The position numbers were made by a program, and so were the translations under genes. Below, piece after piece: positions 1 to 5,155 of a DNA stretch of 5,155 bases (the stretch's first letter is position 1; the number at the start of each line of letters is the position of its first letter). The notes under the pieces were generated by a model. That model did not search any database. It saw only the letters and a program-made list of their open reading frames with translations, and had not been told where the DNA came from. Origin of the DNA: Christensenella sp. UBA1252 (GTDB taxonomy: Bacteria > Bacillota > Clostridia > Christensenellales > CAG-1252); the NCBI GenBank assembly GCA_002308575.1, contig DBVY01000052.1, positions 482 through 5,636 on the forward strand, read 5' to 3'.

Positions 1-351
1 CGTACGATCGCAGACCAACGCGATGTCTATTTCGAATGACAGCGTTTCTTCACATTTTTTCGCATTTTTTAAGCCTTTTTTTTCCTTTGACGAGTGGAAT
101 TTCTCAAAACAACCGTAACATATAGATTATATTATATTTAATAAATTTATCCTATTATTTACAGAATGAGAGATATTTTCAAACCGAAAAAGTGCTCGAT
201 TCGGACAATTCTCGATAGAAAAACCCCTTTTTCGGAAATCAAAAAAGCGCCCCATTCGAGCCTTAAAACGGCAATCCGAAAAGCTCTTTTAACGGAGAAA
301 TTGCCTTCCGAAAAACAATTCCGCAACGCAAGAAATTTAGCCGTGTATCGC
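1..351. other. Spacer without a convincing gene: T-rich run, AT-rich block, short inverted repeats
   Basis: Positions 1-39 can be read on the plus strand as the last 12 codons of a neighbouring gene (ending DVYFE, TGA 37-39), and base composition turns AT-rich right after it; this is too short to call. Positions 55-83 hold three T-runs (6, 6 and 8 T) without a good stem. Positions 118-165 are almost pure A/T, with a 10-bp palindrome ATAAATTTAT at 141-150 and two overlapping TATAAT hexamers on the minus strand (126-136), but no matching -35 element. CCGAAAAAG at 184-192 is the inverse of 227-235. Short open frames on both strands here (plus 166-438, minus 159-353) lack supporting signals; the plus one runs through both terminator stems. 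Confidence 0.6.
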
Positions 352-398
352 AAAAAAAAACAGAGGGCTTCGTTCCTTCCAACTGTGAACGAAGCCCT
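352..398 (-). terminator. Rho-independent terminator of the giant gene: 12-bp stem plus U9
   Basis: The arms 364-375 and 387-398 pair perfectly over 12 bp around an 11-nt loop. In minus-strand orientation the stem is followed by CTG and then nine consecutive U residues (352-360). This is a textbook intrinsic terminator, placed about 70 nt beyond the stop codon. The plus strand has no T-run beyond the stem, so it acts in one direction. It marks the giant gene as the last gene of its transcript. Confidence 0.92.
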
Positions 399-421
399 GA
401 CAAAGCTGAAAAATCGAGCCT

Positions 422-451
422 CGCGGTCTTCCGTTTAAGAGGAAGACCGCG
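422..451 (-). terminator. First 3' hairpin: perfect 11-bp stem just after the stop codon
   Basis: The arms 422-432 and 441-451 are perfectly complementary around an 8-nt loop. In the minus-strand transcript the hairpin begins 15 nt after the TAA of the giant gene. Its downstream tail is weak: only five U (409-413), after eight non-U bases. It may therefore be an auxiliary terminator or a 3'-end protecting structure that works with the stronger hairpin downstream. Read on the plus strand it is followed by the T-rich TTTATTTAT, so it could also stop transcription arriving from the left. Confidence 0.6.
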
Positions 452-466
452 TTTATTTATGAGGTT

Positions 467-3400
467 TTACGACATAACGCGAATGCTGACGTACTTCCAA
501 TCGAGCATCTTCGTGCTGTAACCCGGCGGAAGCGTCATAAACTTCGAAAGCGAATACTTTTGTCCCGTTCCGAATTTCAACTTACCGTCTTTTATAACGC
601 TTTGACCGTAAATCGTAGTATCCGAGAGATCGGGCGCCGCCGCTTGTTTAAACGTTAAGCGGTTATCACTATCGGGCACGTAATACAAATAATCCGTTAC
701 GAATTTACCGAGGATCACACGCTTTGCTTCTCCGGTATCCAATCCGAGCGTAAAGGCGTTTCGTTTTACGTCCGTCGTCGCCCTCGTGTTGTCCCTTGCA
801 TAGTGTTCCGATCCAAAGTAATGCGACGATCCGCCTGCAAGGTCGTTCCACGTATTCAGGTATTTCAAGCGACCGCTCGAGCCGTACAACTCGGTCGACC
901 AACCGAACGGCATATAGACGTAAGCGTATAACGGCATTCCGCTCAAAATAAAGTCGATGTTCGTACCCGCGCCGATGAGGTAGATCTGGGGCTGATATTT
1001 TCCGTCGACCTTATCCTTTTTAACCGTTCCCCAAGGATGCGTTCCTGACGAAGTTTTTCCGAAGTAATAGAACGTATCACCGCTCGTAAAGTACAGGAAG
1101 ACTCTGCCCTTTCCGATAACCTGACAGGTGTTACCGCCGTCCTGCCACCAACTCAAACCGAAGCCTTGCGGCATAACGATATGCAAATCTTTCGCCGCGC
1201 TTCCGTAAGGATTCGTCGGATCTTCGCAAGCGAAGAAATACCAAAGGACGTCATATGATGACGGCGTACCGCCTTGTCGCCAAGCCCATTGCTTTTCTCC
1301 TACGATGCTTTTATTATGGTTGCCGTGCAAGCCCGAGTGCGGGATCGATTGCCATTCCGAATCGTTTCCGGGAGCGCTGATATTGGTTAAATACCCGGCG
1401 ACGATGCCAAGCCCGATGCTTCCCGTGAAAATCGCCGTTGCGACACCCGCTGCAATGGAACCTAAGATGCTTCGCTTTTTGGTAGGATTCGTTAGCACTT
1501 CCTCGGTTTTTGTCGTTTTGCTCCAACTTGCCTGTCTCTCGCTTTGATTCATCAAGAACGCCTCGTAATCAAGGGCACCGCTCTCAAAGACCATCAACTG
1601 ACAAGGATAAGAAGTACGACCGTCCTCGTTTCGACGGAAACCGAATACGTCGTAATAAAGTTTTCCGCCCTCCTTACGATCACTGATGACGTTCTTCTTT
1701 ATATAGTCTTGCAAATCGCTTCCTTCCCACGCCTTTTCGGCAACCTCCAAATCGCCGTCTTTGGCATTACCCCACTTCAAGCTTTTCGGACTCGTTTCCT
1801 CATGATAGGTTTTTAAGACGCGTTTTGCCGGCGTCCAGGTGCTCTGATCGTACGGCAAGCTCCAAGTGTACGGGATCACGCGCGGGTTCCAATAATCGGT
1901 ATTTGCCGAATCGAAATTCTTGGCGACCGTTCCCGTCCATGTATTTGCGGGGCGTAGATCATAGATGTGTTTATCGCCGTTAGCCGTTTTAATCGTTACA
2001 GTCGGGAAGAGAGCCGTTGCCGTTTGTGCACTCGGGTTGCTCATTCCGGAGAAAGTAGTTGCAAACTTATCGTCAAATTTATTACTGCCGCTCGGCTCGG
2101 CGGCTTTCATCGGCGTAGGCGACTCGTAGGAATAAGCAAGCGTTCCGCAACCCCACGCTTCAAACAAGAACGTGATCTCCAATTTCGGCATTTCTCCGCC
2201 CTGCGCGTTCTGCAAACCGGAAACGGAAGGTTGCGACGGAATCGACGCCATTTTCAAACGGGGTGAAGTCGTATGCGAACTCGTAGCCCTATACGCGCCC
2301 ATCGGGTTACCCGAAATCGCGTTTTTCACGGACGTGTTCATATTGATTCCGTTTGCCTTGACCCTACGAGGAAGCGACGCCCGCGGCGTATAATACGCAA
2401 TATTGTACGATTGATAAGTGGCGTTATTGATTTCATTACTTAACAATGCCGCATATTGCGCGCCGTTCGGCGTAAACGCAGTATCGTTCAATCCACTTGC
2501 GGTGTTATCGTTTAAGAAATACCAATGCCTACCTTTTTCATCACACTTGAAGTATCCGTAGAAGCCGTCGAGATCGTCGGCGTCTGTCGAATAGCCCGTG
2601 TACCAACCCCCATCCGTTTTCTTAACGTATAGGTATCCCTGAGAAAGATACAATCCGGCAAAATATCTCGTCTTCGCAGACGCGCGGTCTTTTACCGTTA
2701 CGACACCGCCCGAATCGACTACGATTTGCGTCTTTGCATAAATATCCAACGTACAAGTTCCGTAGAACCATGCCGAACCGTTCGAAACGAAAACACCCGG
2801 GTTGCTCGAATTCTTCTTCGCATCCAAATTTACGGTGCTTGAACTTGTGACCTGCGCCTTCGTTACGTTTTTACCGATATACGTGCCGGGACCCACCGTG
2901 AGGCTGCCGTTCGGGATCCAAATGATCGTTCTGGCAGACGGGGTTTTTTCAACGACGGGGGGTCTGGAATAGATGCCCGTGCCGGACCCGTACATCGACA
3001 ATCCGTTTCCGAAATAGAAGAGTTTCGTAAGCTTCGAACCCGTGGTACCGGTTGAAGTAGAACCGGACACACCGTTGAACTTACACCCGCCGTTCATATA
3101 CGTATGTCCGTGATAAACGGATACGTTGGAATGGGTGTCCGTCTTATAGAAGAAGTTCGCGTTTCCGTTCGTGGTCAGTCCGTGCACGAACATCGAGCCG
3201 TCCTGATTACCGTTCGAATCGTAATACGCCACGTTATTACCTTGATGCCAGTTATGATCGCTGTCATCCGCGGAGAATCCTTGGGAATACAAGATACAAT
3301 AGGACAAGCAGGTTTGTCCGTCCGTGACCAACATACTACCCTTGGCAAATTCCGCGTTCGCAACGTGGCAACATCCTTTCGAGTCGGTGCCTTCGAGTAC

Positions 3401-5155
3401 GTATACGGGCTTATTGAAGACGACCAAATGGCGATTGGTGGACGATTTATCCAAACTACCCGCAAGCTGTCCGTTCGTGCAATTTTCACGATACGTTCCC
3501 GAGGTTCTTCCGAAAGCAGATGGGATGTAATCCCCTGCGTTGCCGATCGTATCAAAGGTGTTCGTATTGACGTTCAACGCATGACAATAAACCTCGTTAT
3601 TAAAGACGATCTTATGCGAATCATCCCTATTGGAGATCAAAAGCCAACCTTCGATATTGAGATAGGAATTCATTTGGTTTTGATCTTTATTCGTCGGAGA
3701 GAAGATCCACGCCCAACCGTTTTCCGGCGAAAAGTGAATTTGTCCGCAGTCGTTCCACTCTTTTCCGATGTCGCCCAAATAGGTTCCAAGACAGTAGATC
3801 ATTCCGTAGTTATGCGTATTATCGATCAAGATACCGCGAACGTTAATATTTCCTTTGACGGTCACGGTCTTCCCTTTCTGCCCAAGTTCGCACCAATACG
3901 TGCTCGCCGTGTTCGAGGCAGAGGTTACGTTTCCGTTGATCGTTCCTTCTTTGACCCAAATATGGCTGTTATATGCGTTCACGTTTCCGTTGATCGTTCC
4001 GTAAGAATAAAACCTTCCGCCGTAAAGTTGCATTCTGGCGCTCCCGATCGTTCCGCCCGATTTTAACGTTACGTCGTTACAAGCGTTACCGTAGAGTTCT
4101 CCGGAAACGGTTCCATATACACAGGCAACGTCAAAATTGTTAACGAGAAGATCTTGCCCGACCGATCCTTTCATATTAATGGTTTTCAAATTACCCGTCT
4201 TCGTTCCGTAAACGAACGCATAACCTGCCACCGACGCACCCGATTCCCAAGTTACTTTCTTGACGGATTGACCTTCGTCATTGATAAATAAGTTTCCGCC
4301 GACGCTGGTGCCGCCCACAAGTTTTACTTCACCCGTATTTTGGAGATTCAAGTTGTTGCCGACCTTAAACGCATGATAATAGTCGCCCGTTCCGTAGCAG
4401 TTAACGAAACCTTTGATCTCAACGACCGCTTTGTCGTTCGTTCGATAACCGTCAACCGCCCAAATGCCGTCCGTCGTTTTGTAATTACCAGCCCAATCGA
4501 CGCTTCCCGTGACGGTAATATAATTCGTCGAATCACTTGCGCCGAACAGGATATTCTTTCCCGTGGAAATAACTTCTTTGATCTTTCCTTTATGATCCTT
4601 ATCGTTCGAGAACTTGATATATCCCGAAGAATTCTGCACGGACGGAAGATTCGGACAGTTCGTAAAGGTCATATTGCCGCCGGACGTGCGAATGTAGCTC
4701 ATGCCGGAATTGAAAGTCGTTCCCGTTGCGGTGATCGACTTTTCGCTGTACACGTAGGTTCCGGAAGCTCCGATCTTGCTCGCCGTTATTTTCAAAGGCG
4801 CTTTCGACCAAATGTTGGCTTTTACTTCGCCGGCGATCGTGCATTCGCTCGTTCCCTTGATCACGAGATTTCCGCCGCCGATCGTGCCCGAGCCCGCATA
4901 TTTGCCGCATTCCACGCCGCCGAGGGTCAGATTTCCGTTATTATCTTTGACGCCGGTGACCGTTCCGTTGTTCGTAACCGTTCCGTCGCTCTTGATCACG
5001 ATACCGCCGATCGAGATCCCCGATTTGATCGTAAACGAAGTGACCTTCGGGAATTCGGCAACGCCGTCCACGTTGTAGTTCAAACTCACGCTCGTTACGT
5101 TCGGCGCCCGTAACTGCCCTGAAACGTTGGCGTTCAACGTGATCGAGGTTACGTT
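467..5155 (-). CDS. Giant repeat-rich beta-solenoid surface-type protein, 5'-truncated by the window edge
   Basis: One frame runs without a stop from the right edge to a TAA at 469-467, giving 1,562 visible residues. A TTG at 5137-5135 could be read as a start, but it lies inside an 18-residue repeat whose first copy begins before it, so the true start is upstream and outside the window. Residues 1-54 carry LRR-like 18-residue units. About 60-885 is Gly/Asn/Thr/Ser-rich and beta-solenoid-like, with GT-I/V-xG rungs. About 940-1010 is Ser/Pro-rich. Residues 1229-1256 form one hydrophobic segment, and 1257-1562 is an aromatic-rich beta region. There is no LPXTG motif or C-terminal anchor; the protein ends in SIRVMS. 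There are 22 cysteines. I infer an exported or envelope-anchored structural or adhesive protein, perhaps PilX/pilin-like with its membrane anchor in the missing N-terminus. No catalytic motif was recognised. The coding call is near certain; the function is not. Confidence 0.95.
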   Translation of the reverse strand, partial: NVTSITLNANVSGQLRAPNVTSVSLNYNVDGVAEFPKVTSFTIKSGISIGGIVIKSDGTVTNNGTVTGVKDNNGNLTLGGVECGKYAGSGTIGGGNLVIKGTSECTIAGEVKANIWSKAPLKITASKIGASGTYVYSEKSITATGTTFNSGMSYIRTSGGNMTFTNCPNLPSVQNSSGYIKFSNDKDHKGKIKEVISTGKNILFGASDSTNYITVTGSVDWAGNYKTTDGIWAVDGYRTNDKAVVEIKGFVNCYGTGDYYHAFKVGNNLNLQNTGEVKLVGGTSVGGNLFINDEGQSVKKVTWESGASVAGYAFVYGTKTGNLKTINMKGSVGQDLLVNNFDVACVYGTVSGELYGNACNDVTLKSGGTIGSARMQLYGGRFYSYGTINGNVNAYNSHIWVKEGTINGNVTSASNTASTYWCELGQKGKTVTVKGNINVRGILIDNTHNYGMIYCLGTYLGDIGKEWNDCGQIHFSPENGWAWIFSPTNKDQNQMNSYLNIEGWLLISNRDDSHKIVFNNEVYCHALNVNTNTFDTIGNAGDYIPSAFGRTSGTYRENCTNGQLAGSLDKSSTNRHLVVFNKPVYVLEGTDSKGCCHVANAEFAKGSMLVTDGQTCLSYCILYSQGFSADDSDHNWHQGNNVAYYDSNGNQDGSMFVHGLTTNGNANFFYKTDTHSNVSVYHGHTYMNGGCKFNGVSGSTSTGTTGSKLTKLFYFGNGLSMYGSGTGIYSRPPVVEKTPSARTIIWIPNGSLTVGPGTYIGKNVTKAQVTSSSTVNLDAKKNSSNPGVFVSNGSAWFYGTCTLDIYAKTQIVVDSGGVVTVKDRASAKTRYFAGLYLSQGYLYVKKTDGGWYTGYSTDADDLDGFYGYFKCDEKGRHWYFLNDNTASGLNDTAFTPNGAQYAALLSNEINNATYQSYNIAYYTPRASLPRRVKANGINMNTSVKNAISGNPMGAYRATSSHTTSPRLKMASIPSQPSVSGLQNAQGGEMPKLEITFLFEAWGCGTLAYSYESPTPMKAAEPSGSNKFDDKFATTFSGMSNPSAQTATALFPTVTIKTANGDKHIYDLRPANTWTGTVAKNFDSANTDYWNPRVIPYTWSLPYDQSTWTPAKRVLKTYHEETSPKSLKWGNAKDGDLEVAEKAWEGSDLQDYIKKNVISDRKEGGKLYYDVFGFRRNEDGRTSYPCQLMVFESGALDYEAFLMNQSERQASWSKTTKTEEVLTNPTKKRSILGSIAAGVATAIFTGSIGLGIVAGYLTNISAPGNDSEWQSIPHSGLHGNHNKSIVGEKQWAWRQGGTPSSYDVLWYFFACEDPTNPYGSAAKDLHIVMPQGFGLSWWQDGGNTCQVIGKGRVFLYFTSGDTFYYFGKTSSGTHPWGTVKKDKVDGKYQPQIYLIGAGTNIDFILSGMPLYAYVYMPFGWSTELYGSSGRLKYLNTWNDLAGGSSHYFGSEHYARDNTRATTDVKRNAFTLGLDTGEAKRVILGKFVTDYLYYVPDSDNRLTFKQAAAPDLSDTTIYGQSVIKDGKLKFGTGQKYSLSKFMTLPPGYSTKMLDWKYVSIRVMS
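470..1387 (-). other. C-terminal aromatic-rich beta domain, possibly DUF7305/PilX-like (residues 1257-1562)
   Basis: After the hydrophobic segment the protein changes character: it becomes rich in Trp, Tyr and Phe, with short beta-type strands and no repeat period. The strands GKGRVFLYF (residues 1348-1356), IYLIGAGTNIDF (from residue 1391) and LYAYVYMPFG (ending at 1418) follow in order. The last two resemble the 'G-T-G-x-I-x-L-S-G ... YGAIYAPN' pattern of C-terminal DUF7305-type domains in PilX-like pilus-associated proteins, which also often follow beta-solenoid repeats. This resemblance is by eye only and lacks the typical Asn/Gly turns. No catalytic triad or metal-binding cluster was recognised. 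Confidence 0.35.
1388..1471 (-). other. Single hydrophobic glycine-zipper-like segment inside the giant protein (residues 1229-1256)
   Basis: Twenty-eight residues, starting SILGSIAAGVATAIF and ending LGIVAGYL, contain no charge and are rich in Ala, Ile, Val and Gly. A GxxxG pair sits near the end (GIVAG). The segment is preceded directly by Lys-Lys-Arg and followed by TNISAPGNDSEW. It is long enough to span a membrane and is the only such segment in the visible protein. It could be a real transmembrane helix, a glycine-zipper membrane-insertion element, or a buried hydrophobic hairpin between two domains. The flanking charge would favour an N-side-inside orientation, which is odd if the upstream solenoid is outside the cell. 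Confidence 0.65.
3854..4312 (-). repeat. Ladder of Gly-started beta-solenoid rungs (residues 282-434)
   Basis: Seven successive segments open with G-T/S-(x)-V/I-x-G: GTSVGGNLFI, GASVAGYAFVY, GSVGQDLLV, GTVSGELYG, GTIGSARMQLY, GTINGNVNAY and GTINGNVTSA. Their lengths are 24, 24, 18, 20, 18, 18 and about 31 residues. Each continues with alternating hydrophobic and polar residues before the next Gly. This is the pattern of right-handed beta-helix or bactofilin-like solenoids, where each segment forms one turn. Similar but less regular rungs occur on both sides (for example GTIGGGNLVIKG near residue 95, and GKTVTVKGNINVRG after the ladder). The fold is inferred; the periodicity is read directly. 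Confidence 0.7.
3927..4000 (-). repeat. Exact 20-bp direct repeat, 54 bp apart, encoding GTINGNV
   Basis: The 20 bases at 3927-3946 recur exactly at 3981-4000. The offset is 54 bp, or 18 codons, equal to the unit length of the N-terminal repeats. Both copies encode GTINGNV at the start of successive solenoid rungs (residues 404 and 386). The identity stops abruptly on both sides, so this is either the remnant of a recent rung duplication or strong conservation of one turn motif. Exact repeats like this allow slipped-strand or recombinational change in rung number. Confidence 0.8.
4994..5155 (-). repeat. Three tandem 54-bp units encoding 18-residue LRR-like repeats
   Basis: Three consecutive 18-codon units begin NVTSITLNANVSG, NVTSVSLNYNVDG and KVTSFTIKSGISI, at 5155-5102, 5101-5048 and 5047-4994. 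The first two end in Pro after a short variable part. The shared core is V-x-x-(I/V/F)-x-(L/I)-x-x-N/G, which matches the LxxLxLxxN core of leucine-rich repeats, although 18 residues is short for that family. It could equally be a beta-solenoid coil. The first unit starts at the window edge, so more copies probably lie upstream. The DNA has diverged between copies, so this is an old protein-level repeat rather than a recent duplication. Confidence 0.75.

Noticed and set aside
118..165. AT-rich block as a plus-strand promoter using TTGACG at 87-92
   Set aside because: No -10-like hexamer lies 16-18 nt downstream of TTGACG; the nearest AT-rich hexamers are 23 nt or more away.
159..353. 64-codon open frame on the minus strand in the spacer
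   Set aside because: It begins at the U-tract of the terminator and overlaps the competing plus-strand frame; no ribosome binding site is visible and the product is not recognisable.
166..438. 90-codon basic open frame on the plus strand in the spacer
   Set aside because: It has no good ribosome binding site or promoter, is Lys/Arg-rich without a recognisable domain, and runs through the giant gene's terminator and into the loop of the other hairpin. Chance in A-rich spacer is more likely.
2500..2620. Choline-binding-like repeat (GGWYTGY ... GRHWYFLND)
   Set aside because: Only one loose occurrence; choline-binding modules need several tandem copies of about 20 residues with regular GWY spacing.
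3104..4066. 320-codon open frame on the plus strand opposite the giant gene
   Set aside because: It lies wholly antisense to clearly coding, repeat-structured sequence. Its protein is Val/Ile/Arg-rich with no domain logic, as expected when the sense strand rarely uses codons whose complements are stops.
4340..5113. 257-codon open frame on the plus strand
   Set aside because: Antisense shadow of the solenoid and LRR-like region; Arg/Asp-rich composition mirrors the sense codons, with no independent start signals.
5135..5137. TTG as the start codon of the giant protein
   Set aside because: The frame is open upstream to the edge and the codons before it (NVTSIT) complete the first 18-residue repeat unit, so it is an internal leucine.

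Overview
The window looks like a piece of a Gram-positive-style bacterial genome, possibly an uncultured Clostridia-type organism. The hints are a U-tract intrinsic terminator, an AT-rich spacer, moderate-GC coding DNA, and a very large Gly/Asn/Thr/Ser-rich protein of the kind found on cell surfaces. No marker gene is present, so the taxonomic guess is weak.

One gene dominates. From position 467 to the right edge (about 91% of the window) the minus strand holds a single uninterrupted reading frame that is still open at 5155. It is therefore the C-terminal 1,562 residues of a larger protein whose start, signal peptide or pilin leader and promoter lie outside the window. From N to C the visible part has: (i) 18-residue units with a VxxVxLxxN core, like short leucine-rich repeats, at the edge; (ii) a long region (about residues 60-885) of Gly-started beta-solenoid-like rungs, clearest at residues 282-434; (iii) a less repetitive, Pro/Ser-rich then mixed region (about 885-1228); (iv) an isolated 28-residue hydrophobic, glycine-rich segment (1229-1256) next to Lys-Lys-Arg; (v) an aromatic-rich beta-type C-terminal region (1257-1562), which resembles the C-terminal domains of PilX-like or DUF7305 proteins by eye. 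There is no LPXTG sorting signal. Residues are numbered from the first complete codon at the right edge (5155-5153 = residue 1).

Downstream of the stop codon are two perfect inverted repeats in tandem. The second (364-398) is followed by nine U residues in the minus-strand transcript and is a convincing intrinsic terminator. The remaining left part, 1-351, is spacer with no convincing gene: an AT-rich block at about 118-165, a T-rich run at 55-83, and at most a few codons of a neighbouring gene at the extreme left edge.

The only system visible is this giant protein and its terminator. No CRISPR array, tRNA, rRNA, insertion sequence or second complete gene was found.
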